NCBI RefSeq assembly: GCF_002874535.1 | Contig: NZ_CP025025.1 | Coordinates: forward strand, 4,644,353-4,703,454 | Source of the DNA: Mesobacillus jeotgali | GTDB taxonomy: Bacteria > Bacillota > Bacilli > Bacillales > Cytobacillaceae | Length of the DNA: 59,102 bases | Direction of reading: 5' to 3' | Shown here: positions 35,081-44,237 of the stretch, one piece after another | Numbering within the stretch: the stretch's first letter is position 1 | Layout of the letters: every line of letters begins with the position of its first letter | Made by a program: the position numbers and the translations under genes | The notes under the pieces: model-generated | What the model was told of the DNA's origin: nothing | Database searches by the model: none | The model's input: the letters and a program-made list of their open reading frames with translations, nothing else

Positions 35081-35338
35081 TTTGAATGCATGTTAACAAT
35101 TATTAAAACAGGGGTTTGGTCATTCACAGACTTATCAAATCTTTCATATGGTAAATTAGGCATTTTCATCAAGAATCTATGTCTATTGGAAATTTTATCT
35201 TGGCTGCAGGTTTCATGCTGTCAAAACAGGAAATAGTATAGCTGGAGAGCAAATATTAAATATTGATAACAATTCCTTAATTAAAAAATAAAGTGGTAAA
35301 ATAATAAACGGATTGAATTTTATTGGAGGTCTATTTTT

Positions 35339-36421
35339 ATGAAGACAAGAATCGGGCTGCTGTATGGCGGCAAATCGGCTGAACATAAAGTATCGATGCA
35401 GACGGCTTTGGCTGTGACGAAAGCATTGGATTTTGAAAAATTCGAGATTTATCCTATATACATAACGGAGGAAGGAGAATGGGTCAAGGGTTCTCAGCTC
35501 GGCGCTCCTGCAGAGAATGTAAAGGCGCTTGAGTTTTCCGATAACTCCAACCTGCCGACTCCTTCATTTACACCGGCATTATTCCAGGCGGGCGGTGCAG
35601 AATCCGGGAACACTCTTGATGTCATCTTCCCATTGCTTCACGGACCAAACGGTGAGGATGGAACGGTTCAAGGCTTGCTTGAATTATTGAACCTTCCTTA
35701 CGTTGGCAATGGTGTCCTTGCTTCAGCTGCAGGCATGGATAAAATCGTCATGAAAAATGTTTTTGCACAGGCGGGACTGCCTCAGGTGGACTATGTGTCC
35801 GCTCTAAGAAGTGAGTGGGAAAAGGACAGTGAAAAGATATACGGCCTTGTGGAAGAAAGACTAGGCTACCCATGTTTTGTAAAGCCGGCCAACCTTGGAT
35901 CAAGCGTAGGAATCAGCAAGGCTTCCAGCAAGCAGGAGCTTGAGGAAGCGTTCAAAGAAGCCTTCCAATTCGACCGTAAAATCATCATTGAACAGGGTGT
36001 CGTCGCGCGTGAAATTGAAATAGGCGTTCTTGGCAATGATGAACCTGAATGCTCGGTAGTTGGCGAAATCGTCCCTAAGAAGGATTTCTATGATTACAAA
36101 GCGAAATATGAAGATGGCGATACAGCGATGATCATTCCTGCTGAAATCACGGAGCAGCAATATGCTGACCTGAAAGAAATGGCAATCACTGCTTTCAAGG
36201 CGCTGGATTGCTCAGGCCTTGTCCGCGCCGATTTCTTCCTGACAAAGGATGGCCAGCTTCTGATCAATGAAGTCAATACAATGCCTGGTTTTACGCCATT
36301 CAGCATGTTCCCGTTACTGTGGAAGCATACCGGCGTTGAATACCCTCAATTAATTGAAAAGCTCGTGAACCTTGGAATCGAACGCCACGCTGAAAAACAG
36401 AAGATCAAATATACTTTTTAA
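35339..36421 (+). CDS. ddl: D-alanine--D-alanine ligase
   Basis: ATP-grasp enzyme joining two D-alanines for the peptidoglycan stem peptide. At 360 aa it has the N-terminal [17 protein letters not shown] motif, the [15 protein letters not shown] substrate loop (about residue 101), [16 protein letters not shown] (ATP site, about 180), and [30 protein letters not shown] (about 300, metal ligands Asp, Glu, Asn). GGAGG lies nine bases before ATG 35339. Followed by murF as in B. subtilis. Long upstream region (35081-35338) holds only an AT-rich promoter area. Confidence 0.97.
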   Translation: MKTRIGLLYGGKSAEHKVSMQTALAVTKALDFEKFEIYPIYITEEGEWVKGSQLGAPAENVKALEFSDNSNLPTPSFTPALFQAGGAESGNTLDVIFPLLHGPNGEDGTVQGLLELLNLPYVGNGVLASAAGMDKIVMKNVFAQAGLPQVDYVSALRSEWEKDSEKIYGLVEERLGYPCFVKPANLGSSVGISKASSKQELEEAFKEAFQFDRKIIIEQGVVAREIEIGVLGNDEPECSVVGEIVPKKDFYDYKAKYEDGDTAMIIPAEITEQQYADLKEMAITAFKALDCSGLVRADFFLTKDGQLLINEVNTMPGFTPFSMFPLLWKHTGVEYPQLIEKLVNLGIERHAEKQKIKYTF

Positions 36422-36435
36422 CACATAGATTATCC

Positions 36436-36466
36436 AGGGATACGGCTTGGCCGTGTCCCTTTATTT
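36436..36466 (+). terminator. hairpin/attenuator between ddl and murF
   Basis: AGGGATACGGC / GCCGTGTCCCT stem (one G-T pair), loop TTG, then TTATTTC. The T-run is imperfect, so partial readthrough into murF is likely; this would set the ddl to murF ratio. Confidence 0.6.
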
Positions 36467-36481
36467 CAGGAGGATATGAAT

Positions 36482-37861
36482 ATGATCCAAAAACCAATAT
36501 CAGAAATCGCCAAAATGGCAGGAGCGTTGAATGATGTAAGTCAATACGGCGATGTCATCGTTAAAGGCGTTTCAATCGACACTCGTAAAATTGAAGCAGG
36601 AAATTTATTTGTTCCTTTTAAAGGGGCTCGGACAGATGGCCACAATTTTGTTGCGGATGTCATCGAGAATGGAGGAGCTTCAGCGGCATTTTGGCAAAAA
36701 GATGTCCCGAATCCTCCGGAGGATTTGCCGATCATCATTGTGGAAGACACAACTACTGCCTTGCAGGAACTGGCAAGAAGCTATCGCAACTCCTTAGATA
36801 TCAAGGTTGTCGGGATTACCGGCAGCAACGGAAAAACGACAACGAAGGACATGACGGCAAATCTGCTGGCGCAAAAATACAAGGTGCAAAAGACGGAAGG
36901 AAACTTCAATAACCACCTTGGCCTTCCGCTTACACTTCTTCGTTTGCGAGAAGAAACGGAAGTCGCCGTGCTTGAGATGGGTATGAGCAGCAAAGGTGAG
37001 ATTGAATTTTTAACGAAAATGGGCCGGCCGGATGCCGTAATCATCACAAATATCGGTGAATCGCATCTGCTCGACCTTGGCTCAAGGGAAGCGATTGCTG
37101 ATGCGAAGCTTGAAATCATCGATGGCCTTCAGGAAAATGGACTGATCATATTCCATGGAGACGAGCCGCTTTTGCAAGAAAGGCTGAAGGATTATACAGG
37201 TAATGGTCAGCTGAAAACCTTTGGTGCAAGCCAGGATAATGACCTTTATCCGGTCAGCATCGAATCGATCGAAAATGGTAACAAATTCAAGACGAACGCC
37301 GGTGAAGAAACCTTCTATCTGCCGGTACTCGGCAACCATAATATCCTTAATGCGCTGGCAGCCATGCTTGCAGCAGAATTCATTGGCGTTCCTTTTGAAA
37401 AAATGAATGACGGCTTCGCGAGCTTGAAACTGACGAATATGAGGATGGAGCTTTCCGAGGGTGCTCATGGTGAAAAAATCATCAATGATGCCTACAATGC
37501 GAGTCCGACATCCATGAAGGCAGCAATTGACCTTGTTGCCGATCTTTCAGGATACAGCCGAAAAATCCTTGTGCTTGGTGACATGCTTGAACTAGGGCCG
37601 TTGGAGGAAGAATATCATTACAAAGTCGGAGCTTCTCTGGATGCTGAAAAAATCGCCTATGTTTTCACATATGGAAAGCTCAGCGAATCAATTGCCAGAG
37701 GTGCAAAGGAAGTCCTTGGCGACGACAGAGCATTTTCATTCCAGGATAAACAGCAGCTGAGCAATGAACTGAAGAGATACGTAACAGGGGAAACAATCGT
37801 TCTTGTAAAAGGTTCACGTGGAATGGCGCTCGAAGAAGTCGTCCATGCATTACAGAAATAA
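36482..37861 (+). CDS. murF: UDP-N-acetylmuramoyl-tripeptide--D-alanyl-D-alanine ligase
   Basis: Mur ligase adding the D-Ala-D-Ala made by Ddl to UDP-MurNAc-tripeptide. A 459-aa protein with the Mur ATP loop GITGSNGKTTTKDM (near residue 110), the central NFNNHLGLPLTLL and EMGMSSKGEIEFL motifs, and the C-terminal NDAYNASPTSMKAA domain. ATG 36482 is favoured over 36476 because AGGAGG is eight rather than two bases away. In operon with ddl across an attenuator-like hairpin. Confidence 0.97.
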   Translation: MIQKPISEIAKMAGALNDVSQYGDVIVKGVSIDTRKIEAGNLFVPFKGARTDGHNFVADVIENGGASAAFWQKDVPNPPEDLPIIIVEDTTTALQELARSYRNSLDIKVVGITGSNGKTTTKDMTANLLAQKYKVQKTEGNFNNHLGLPLTLLRLREETEVAVLEMGMSSKGEIEFLTKMGRPDAVIITNIGESHLLDLGSREAIADAKLEIIDGLQENGLIIFHGDEPLLQERLKDYTGNGQLKTFGASQDNDLYPVSIESIENGNKFKTNAGEETFYLPVLGNHNILNALAAMLAAEFIGVPFEKMNDGFASLKLTNMRMELSEGAHGEKIINDAYNASPTSMKAAIDLVADLSGYSRKILVLGDMLELGPLEEEYHYKVGASLDAEKIAYVFTYGKLSESIARGAKEVLGDDRAFSFQDKQQLSNELKRYVTGETIVLVKGSRGMALEEVVHALQK

Positions 37862-37870
37862 TGACCCACA

Positions 37871-37903
37871 AAAGATGTCCTGCCTGCCAGGGCATCTTAT
37901 TGT
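37871..37903 (+). terminator. terminator after murF
   Basis: AAGATGTCCTG / CAGGGCATCTT stem (one T-G mismatch), loop CCTGC, weak T-rich tail (ATTGTTG). Confidence 0.6.
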
Positions 37904-37956
37904 TGTAGAGGAAATTATAAAATAATTTCGTTGTGCATAACTATGTGCTTTTTCTT

Positions 37957-38238
37957 AATCCAGCTCCAGCGCCTAGCCCCTCGAGTCGCTTGTCTAGCTG
38001 CGGCTCCTAACTCCTCGAGACGCTTGTCTAGTGTCGCCTCCTAGAAACTCCGAAACTTCAACTCCGCCGGCAGAAGCATAAAGCGCTTCTTTGACGGAGT
38101 CTCCAGTTTCTGCGTTTCTGGACAGTCGGCTATACTTTTCGGTTTCGGTCTGCCCAATAAAGTCAAAGAACGACTTCACCGGTCGGCCCTCCACCCCTTG
38201 TCGGGGCTGAACGAGGCGCTTGCGCTTTTTGTTCTTTT
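37957..38238. repeat. dispersed palindromic intergenic element, long copy
   Basis: A 280-bp version of the 6.9 kb element. It starts AGCTCCAGCGCCTAGCCCCT with CGAGTCGCTTG, repeats a CTCGAGACGCTTGTCTAG module, has a central hairpin-rich insert (AACTCCGCC..GGCGG-like and AAGCGCTT), then resumes with TCTGCCCAATAAAGTCAAAG, GAC-TTCACCGGTCGGCCCTCC and ends GGCGCTTGCGCTTTTTG. The middle insert is absent from copy 1. Confidence 0.75.
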
Positions 38239-38338
38239 TAACGATATGATTACAAAAGGCATTATAAAGGAATTTTCGGGTTAAATGATTTAAAATGGGG
38301 AAAGATTAAATACGAGAAAAACTAATGGGTGATTGGTT

Positions 38339-39049
38339 ATGATAGGTTGTCTGTTGATACATGGTTTTACCGGGTCTCCATTCGAGGTTGAACCACTTGC
38401 CCAGTCATTGAAAGAGAGGACCGACTGGAAAATAGTTGTTCCAACCCTGCCTGGCCATGGAGATGAGCTTAGATTGAAGGGAATCAAGCATCATGAGTGG
38501 CTTGATCATGCCGAGAATGAACTTAAGGCGCTATTGAAAAAGTGTGATACCGTGTATGTTGTCGGATTTTCGATGGGCGGGCTGATTGCCAGCTATCTCG
38601 CCTCGAATTATCGGGTTGACAAGCTTGTCCTGCTCAGTGCGGCTGCTTATTATGTAAATCCGAAACAGCTTGCTTCTGACATCAAGGAAATGATGAGGGA
38701 CACGGTAAAAGGAAAATTAAAAGAAAATGAGTTATTCAAGCGTTACACAAGAAAAATTAAAGAAACACCCATGACCGCTACCTTGCAGTTTCGCAGGCTT
38801 GTGAGCAAAATCAAGCCTATTCTCAACGATGTGAAGGTGCCTACATTGATCGCGCAAGGTGAGAGTGACGGCATCGTCCCCCCGAAAAGCGCCCATTACT
38901 TATATGAAAATATTGGCGCAAAAGAAAAACGGCTGATTTTTTATAAGAACTCCAAACATCTGATTTGTCACTGTGATGAAAAAGAACACTTATTTGACGA
39001 GGTATATGATTTTTTGACCTCCAAACCGAGAGAAGAAATTAGGAACTGA
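38339..39049 (+). CDS. alpha/beta-hydrolase, carboxylesterase family
   Basis: A 236-aa cytosolic serine hydrolase of the Est30/YvaK carboxylesterase type. It has the oxyanion HGFTGSPFEV near the start, nucleophile elbow GFSMGG (Ser near residue 84), acid in QGESDGIVPP (near 180) and His in SKHLICHCDEK (near 215). ATG 38339 has GGGTGA five bases upstream. Likely hydrolyses short to medium acyl esters. Monocistronic between the long dispersed element and the cshA leader. Confidence 0.85.
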   Translation: MIGCLLIHGFTGSPFEVEPLAQSLKERTDWKIVVPTLPGHGDELRLKGIKHHEWLDHAENELKALLKKCDTVYVVGFSMGGLIASYLASNYRVDKLVLLSAAAYYVNPKQLASDIKEMMRDTVKGKLKENELFKRYTRKIKETPMTATLQFRRLVSKIKPILNDVKVPTLIAQGESDGIVPPKSAHYLYENIGAKEKRLIFYKNSKHLICHCDEKEHLFDEVYDFLTSKPREEIRN

Positions 39050-39065
39050 AGCAATTCCTCAAAAA

Positions 39066-39164
39066 TTGCTTTTCCTTCCTAAAGATGGTATGATGAATAT
39101 TGAGTGTCTAACTGAGAAAATCCTTTAAGCGGACATACTCCCGTGTTGGAGAATGTCTTTTTTT
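39066..39164 (+). ncRNA. candidate short transcript (promoter plus terminator) upstream of cshA
   Basis: TTGCTT (39066-39071), 17-bp spacer, TATGAT (39089-39094) would start RNA near 39101. A terminator GACAT.CTCC / GGAG.ATGTC followed by seven T lies at 39132-39164. The result is either a roughly 60-nt RNA or an attenuated cshA leader. The same hairpin could simply end the esterase transcript. Not a family I recognise. Confidence 0.45.
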
Positions 39165-39382
39165 GCTAATATTTCAGGTTCTGTGCTTCAGCTTACGATT
39201 GTATATGCTGATTCAGCCCTGCTTAAAACACAAGGTGCGAACACCTATTTTGCCGCACAGGTACGATAAATTTGACCAGAATCAGAAATGGTTTGGATCC
39301 TTAAACAGCCACTTAAAATAAACGAAGCATTGGCGAGAAGCCGGTGCGGGATAAATGTGAACATAAAGGAGAATGAGCAAAG

Positions 39383-40864
39383 TTGACAATGTTCCAAGAC
39401 ATGGGCATTAGCCCCGCAACATTAAAAGCTGTAAAGAATATGGGTTTTGAGGAAGCAACGCCAATTCAGGCAGAGACGATTCCAATCAGCCTTCAGAATA
39501 AAGACGTGATTGGCCAGGCGCAGACAGGTACTGGTAAGACTGCTGCTTTCGGTATTCCTCTAGTGGAAAAAATCAAGAAAGAAAACCATACTATCCAGGG
39601 AATCATCATCGCGCCAACTCGTGAATTGGCAATCCAGGTTTCCGAGGAATTATACAAAATCGGTGCTGGCAAGAGAGTGGGCGTTCTTGCAATCTACGGT
39701 GGCCAGGATATCAACCGCCAGATCCGTGCATTGAAAAAAGGGCCTCACATCATCGTCGGAACGCCAGGACGACTTCTTGACCACATTAACAGAAAGACAA
39801 TCCGTCTTGATAATGTCGAAACTGTCATCCTTGACGAAGCAGATGAAATGCTGAACATGGGCTTTATCGAAGATATCGAATCAATCCTTGCGAAAATCCC
39901 TAGCGAACGCCAGACACTATTGTTCTCGGCAACAATGCCAGGACCAATCCGCAAGATCGCTGAGCGCTTCATGAAGGACCCTGAGGTCGTTCGTGTCAAA
40001 GCAAAGGAAATGACAGTTCCTTTGATCGAGCAATACTATGTTGAAGTACAGGAGAAGAACAAGTTTGATGTTCTTACTCGACTGCTTGATATCCAATCTC
40101 CAGAATTAGCAATCATCTTCGGACGCACGAAGCGCCGTGTTGATGAGCTTGCTGAAGCGTTGAACCTGCGCGGCTATACTGCAGAAGGAATCCACGGTGA
40201 CCTAACGCAGGCGAAGCGTATGTCTGTTTTAAGAAAGTTCAAGGAAGGTTCAATCGACGTGCTTGTTGCGACAGACGTGGCAGCTCGTGGACTTGATATT
40301 TCCGGTGTAACGCACGTTTACAACTTCGACATCCCGCAGGACCCTGAAAGCTATGTACACCGTATCGGACGTACTGGCCGTGCAGGTAAAGAGGGTATGG
40401 CGATCACATTCGTTACACACAGAGAGACTTCTTACCTTCATGTAGTGGAAAAAACGACTAAACGCCGTATGGAAAAAATGACTGCTCCAACCTTGGACCA
40501 AGCACTTGAAGGCCAGCAAAGAGCAGTTGTTGACAAGATTACACAAACAATCGAGTCAAATAACCTTCAATACTACCGCCAGGCTGCAGATGAGCTTTTG
40601 AAAAATCATGATGCTCAAACAGTCGTTGCTTCCGTATTGAAAATGCTGACTAAAGAGCCTGATACAACTCCTGTTAAGCTTACTGAGGAAAAGCCTCTTC
40701 CAAACAGAAGAGACAAAAAGCCTCAAGGAGACCGCAGAAGATACGATAACAGAGGCGGCGATGGACGCAATAAAAAGCCTTATAAGCCACGCTCTGGAAC
40801 AAAACGCACAGGTGGCGGCGGCAGCAGAGAAGGCGGCAGCTACAAATCAAGATCATCACGCTAA
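39383..40864 (+). CDS. cshA: DEAD-box RNA helicase CshA
   Basis: ATP-dependent RNA helicase working in mRNA decay, ribosome assembly and cold adaptation. A 493-aa protein with all motifs: Q motif (GFEEATPIQ), Walker [27 protein letters not shown], then ARGLDIS and [10 protein letters not shown], with a basic Arg/Gly-rich tail (from about residue 435, [18 protein letters not shown]). TTG 39383 (AAAGGAG eleven bases upstream) matches where B. subtilis CshA begins. The leader is about 220 nt and contains a GGTGcGAACACC hairpin. Confidence 0.96.
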   Translation: MTMFQDMGISPATLKAVKNMGFEEATPIQAETIPISLQNKDVIGQAQTGTGKTAAFGIPLVEKIKKENHTIQGIIIAPTRELAIQVSEELYKIGAGKRVGVLAIYGGQDINRQIRALKKGPHIIVGTPGRLLDHINRKTIRLDNVETVILDEADEMLNMGFIEDIESILAKIPSERQTLLFSATMPGPIRKIAERFMKDPEVVRVKAKEMTVPLIEQYYVEVQEKNKFDVLTRLLDIQSPELAIIFGRTKRRVDELAEALNLRGYTAEGIHGDLTQAKRMSVLRKFKEGSIDVLVATDVAARGLDISGVTHVYNFDIPQDPESYVHRIGRTGRAGKEGMAITFVTHRETSYLHVVEKTTKRRMEKMTAPTLDQALEGQQRAVVDKITQTIESNNLQYYRQAADELLKNHDAQTVVASVLKMLTKEPDTTPVKLTEEKPLPNRRDKKPQGDRRRYDNRGGDGRNKKPYKPRSGTKRTGGGGSREGGSYKSRSSR

Positions 40865-40878
40865 AATAAACATTAAAT

Positions 40879-40910
40879 CCCCGGTTTTTAATTGAACCGG
40901 GGGTTTTTTA
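40879..40910 (+). terminator. terminator after cshA
   Basis: CCCCGGTT / AACCGGGG stem followed by GTTTTTT. Confidence 0.9.
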
Positions 40911-40990
40911 TGTGCTTTTTTCAAGTGAATGACCAAGTAAGTTCGAAATTTGATCTATCCAACCAGCTATTTCATGCCCTCTGAATGGAA

Positions 40991-41110
40991 TATAGACCAA
41001 AACTAAGATAATTCGACCACATTTCAAAAAAATTCGACCACATTCCGAGATAGTTCGACCACTTTTCAAGATAATTCACTCACATTTCACATGAATTCGA
41101 CCAACCTCAT
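40991..41110. repeat. 21-bp tandem repeat array F (5-6 units) before uvsE
   Basis: TTCGACCAC or close variants begin at 41012, 41033, 41054, 41075 and 41096, an exact 21 bp period; a degenerate unit (TATAGACCAAAACTAAGATA) precedes at 40991. Consensus is ATTCGACCACATTTCAAGAT plus A. It lies about 90 bp upstream of uvsE. Twenty-one bp is two helical turns, so the motif would face one side of the DNA. Confidence 0.85.
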
Positions 41111-41184
41111 ACTAAGCAGTAATTTTACCAATCCCAATCCCACGAATTTGGGCATACTACCAATAAAAACGGGGGGTGGCTGAA

Positions 41185-42150
41185 ATGACGATCGTCAGGC
41201 TTGGTTATGTGGCGATGAGCGAGGAACTGAAGAATGCTTCGCCGTCACAGACGATGACTTTCAAGCAATTCCAGGGAATTAAGGACAGGGAAGCGGCCAT
41301 TAATAAGCTGGAAAGAATTGCGGTGTCCAATCTTGAAAACTGTCTGCGTCTATTAAGGCATAGCAAAGCGAACGAGATTCACTTTTTCCGGCTGAGCTCG
41401 AGGCTCATACCACTTGCCAATCATGAAGAGCTTTCCGACTGGAAGTATATGCGCGCGTTAAAAGAGCCATTAAAGGACATTGCAGAATTTTTACAAGATA
41501 ATCCGATGCGTGTTGATTTTCACCCGGACCATTTTGTCCTGCTGAATACGTTGAAACCTGAAACTCTGAACAATTCAATCAAGACGCTTGCGATGCATCA
41601 TGCGTTATTGAAGGGAATGGAGATCGACCCCGAGCATCGCTGTGTTCTCCATGTGGGCGGCGTTTATGAAAACCGGGAAAAAGCGCTTGAGCAATTTATT
41701 CATAATTGGGGACTGGTTTCCACAAGGCTGCAAGACATGATCATGCTTGAAAATGATGATACATCGTTCACGCTCCACGATACGCTTTACCTATGCGAAA
41801 AGCTTGCGATCCCGCTGGTGTTCGATTATCACCATCACCTGGCCCATCATGAGGACATTAATTGGCAGGAGCAATGGGGGCGGATCGTCGGGACATGGGA
41901 ACACTCGAAGCTGCCAGTGAAAATGCATATTTCAAGTCCACGCTCGGAAAAAGAGTTCAGGGCGCACGCCGAATATGTGGATGCGGAGATGTTCATGGAT
42001 TTTCTTCACGGGATAAAGGGCTCCGTCCCGGAAATTCACTGCATGATCGAAGCAAAAAAGAAGGATCTTGCTCTGTTCAAACTTGCTGAGGAATTAAAGC
42101 AAATGCCGGAAGTTGAAGTCATTGATGGCAGCAGCTTTATGATGAAATAA
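41185..42150 (+). CDS. uvsE: UV DNA damage endonuclease (UvsE/UVDE)
   Basis: TIM-barrel, Mn-dependent endonuclease nicking 5' to UV photoproducts in an alternative excision repair path. At 321 aa it has the family opening RLGYVAMS, the HFFRLSSRLIPLANH motif (near 72), HPDHFVLLN (near 115), HVGGVYENREKALEQF (near 155), LENDD (near 185) and FDYHHHL (near 217), all contributing metal ligands. ATG 41185 has GGGGGGTG six bases upstream; the preceding GTG overlaps that site. Monocistronic; the 21-bp array lies upstream. Confidence 0.95.
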   Translation: MTIVRLGYVAMSEELKNASPSQTMTFKQFQGIKDREAAINKLERIAVSNLENCLRLLRHSKANEIHFFRLSSRLIPLANHEELSDWKYMRALKEPLKDIAEFLQDNPMRVDFHPDHFVLLNTLKPETLNNSIKTLAMHHALLKGMEIDPEHRCVLHVGGVYENREKALEQFIHNWGLVSTRLQDMIMLENDDTSFTLHDTLYLCEKLAIPLVFDYHHHLAHHEDINWQEQWGRIVGTWEHSKLPVKMHISSPRSEKEFRAHAEYVDAEMFMDFLHGIKGSVPEIHCMIEAKKKDLALFKLAEELKQMPEVEVIDGSSFMMK

Positions 42151-42250
42151 TTCGGGATATCTCATTTTCCTCCCAATATAGTGCCATACATATGTGTTGT
42201 TGTTGTATACTTAGGAAGGTGCTATTAATTGGAAAATGGGAGGAGACTTT

Positions 42251-42733
42251 ATGACGATTTCTGAGCCGCAAAAGCGGATTTCCGAACAGGCATTGACTGT
42301 ATGGAAAATTGCAGCAACCCTTCATTCCCTGGTGGTATGGGTATTAGCGGGCGGTCTGATCGCCATTACGCTTATTTTTGATTTTCCTGAATGGATTATC
42401 GCTGCAGCAATAGCTGTGGCTGTTGTATATAGCTATTTATTTATCATTTTACTGCCGACCTTGCGCTGGAAACGCTGGCGCTACGAAGTGAGGGAGCAGG
42501 AAATTGAACTTCAATACGGTGTATTTATCATTAAGAGGACGCTCATTCCGATGATCCGTGTCCAGCATGTTGATACACAGCAGGGGCCTTTGCTGAGGAA
42601 ATACCGATTATCGACGGTGACGGTTTCAACAGCTGCAACCATCCATGAAATACCTGCGCTTGATATGGAGGAAGCTGAAAATTTAAGGATTTCCATTTCA
42701 AGGCTTGCAAGGGTGGCGGATGAAGATGTCTGA
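42251..42733 (+). CDS. ydbS: PH domain-containing membrane protein (YdbS-like)
   Basis: A 160-aa protein with two membrane helices (VVWVLAGGLIAITLIFDF and IIAAAIAVAVVYSYLFIILLP) and one bacterial PH domain (YDB/DUF304: RYEVREQEIELQYGVFIIKRTLIPMIRVQHVDTQQGPLLRKYRL region). ATG 42251 has GGGAGG upstream. It overlaps ydbT by 14 bp. In B. subtilis ydbST is sigma-W controlled and protects against a cyclic bacteriocin (amylocyclicin); no sigma-W promoter was seen here, so regulation may differ. Confidence 0.9.
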   Translation: MTISEPQKRISEQALTVWKIAATLHSLVVWVLAGGLIAITLIFDFPEWIIAAAIAVAVVYSYLFIILLPTLRWKRWRYEVREQEIELQYGVFIIKRTLIPMIRVQHVDTQQGPLLRKYRLSTVTVSTAATIHEIPALDMEEAENLRISISRLARVADEDV

Positions 42734-44174
42734 TCCGAAAAGGCTGCATCCGATCGCTGCTGTCGTCAATGCGCTCCGCCAGCTGAAGGAAATGATCATT
42801 CCTTTTCTGATCTTCGTCGTTTTCGGGAGCAGGGGAACAGATTGGGATCTGTTTTACTTCATTGGTTCGATTGGTGTTGTAGTGCTGGTGTTAGTTTATG
42901 GAGTTTTGTCGTGGTACAGGTTTACATATCGCATCGAGCAAGGTGAATTGCGAATTGAATACGGATTGATCGTAAGGAAAAAGCGCTATATTCCATTCGA
43001 CCGAATCCAAAGCCTGGATTTATCAGAAGGAATTTTACAGCGGCTATTCGGCCTTGTAAAGGTGAAGGTGGAGACAGCCGGCTCCGGTGGAATGGGGCTG
43101 CAGGATGGAGAGGCGGTCCTCACGGCGATCACAAAGCAGGATGCGCAAGCAATCCATGACTATCTGGTATCCATTAAAAAGTCGGGACAAATCCCACAAG
43201 GAGAAGAAGAGCCGCAATCATCCGATGACCTTCTATATAAAATGTCGGTTTCAGAGTTATTGATGCTGGCGACAACATCAGGCGGAGTCGGTGTTGTCAT
43301 TTCCGCGGTGTTTGCGTTCGTTTTCCAATTTGAAGAGTTCATTCCTTATGAGCAGATTTTTGACGGGGTCGAGCACTTTGTCCAAAACGGTGTCGTTTTT
43401 ATCAGTGTCGTGGTCTTTCTCGGGTTCCTGCTTGCGTGGATGATCGCCCTGTTTGGCACGATGCTGAAATACGCTAATTTTACCGTGAGAAAAGTGGATA
43501 ATGATCTTGTCATTACACGTGGATTGCTGGAAAAACGCCAGTTTACGATTCCGCTTAACCGAATCCAGGCAGTCCGCATCAGTGAGAACCTTATAAGGCA
43601 GCCGCTAGGTTATGCTTCGGCATATGTAGAAAGTGCAGGAGGTTCGGCACTTGACCAGGAAAGTTCCAAGGTGCTGATCTTGCCGATCGTGAAAAAAAGA
43701 AAAATCCCCGGCCTGCTTGAACCGCATTTGGCAGAGTACCACTTCCGTGTCAGCATATCACCAGCACCACAGCGGGCTTACAGCAGATACTTATTGAAAG
43801 GCTGGCTATTCACGCTGCCGATCATCATTGTTGCCATCTGGTTTTTGAGACCTTGGGGCTTTGGCGCGCTGCTCCTGCTTCCAATATCGGCTTTATGGTC
43901 TTACCTAAACTATAAAGATGCAGGCTGGAGCCTTGATCAGGGAATGCTGACCTTTCGATACCGGAATATTGTCAAGAGCACAGTGTATATGAGGAAAAAT
44001 AAAGTCCAGTCCTTCAGCGTCAAAGAAAGCTTTTTTCAGCGGAAAAAGAATCTGGCTACCGTCGAGGCGATTGTCAAGTCAGGGCATGGCGGTGCTGGCG
44101 GCAAAGTCATTGACCTTGAGAAAAGGCATGTCGACATGATTTATCATTGGTACTCACATGAAACCGCTGAGTAA
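42720..44174 (+). CDS. ydbT: PH domain-containing membrane protein (YdbT-like)
   Basis: About 484 aa with six membrane segments arranged as pairs between three bPH2 domains (YRIEQGELRIEYGLIVRKKRYIPFDRIQSL; NFTVRKVDNDLVITRGLLEKRQFTIPLNRIQAV; a third near the C-terminus). Two close starts (42720, 42726) both lie within ydbS. Repeats of the R-x-x-x-P-x-x-R-I-Q core are the visible family signature. Works with YdbS; role in envelope defence is inferred from the B. subtilis operon. Confidence 0.9.
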   Translation: MKMSDPKRLHPIAAVVNALRQLKEMIIPFLIFVVFGSRGTDWDLFYFIGSIGVVVLVLVYGVLSWYRFTYRIEQGELRIEYGLIVRKKRYIPFDRIQSLDLSEGILQRLFGLVKVKVETAGSGGMGLQDGEAVLTAITKQDAQAIHDYLVSIKKSGQIPQGEEEPQSSDDLLYKMSVSELLMLATTSGGVGVVISAVFAFVFQFEEFIPYEQIFDGVEHFVQNGVVFISVVVFLGFLLAWMIALFGTMLKYANFTVRKVDNDLVITRGLLEKRQFTIPLNRIQAVRISENLIRQPLGYASAYVESAGGSALDQESSKVLILPIVKKRKIPGLLEPHLAEYHFRVSISPAPQRAYSRYLLKGWLFTLPIIIVAIWFLRPWGFGALLLLPISALWSYLNYKDAGWSLDQGMLTFRYRNIVKSTVYMRKNKVQSFSVKESFFQRKKNLATVEAIVKSGHGGAGGKVIDLEKRHVDMIYHWYSHETAE

Positions 44175-44210
44175 ACGCGCTTTGTTCATATCATAAATTT
44201 GCTGGAAACG

Positions 44211-44237
44211 AAAAAAGCGCCCCTGAGGCGCTTTTTA
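44211..44237. terminator. bidirectional terminator between ydbT and rhomboid gene
   Basis: AAAAAGCGCC / GGCGCTTTTT stem with a CCTGA loop, T-runs on both strands. Confidence 0.9.
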
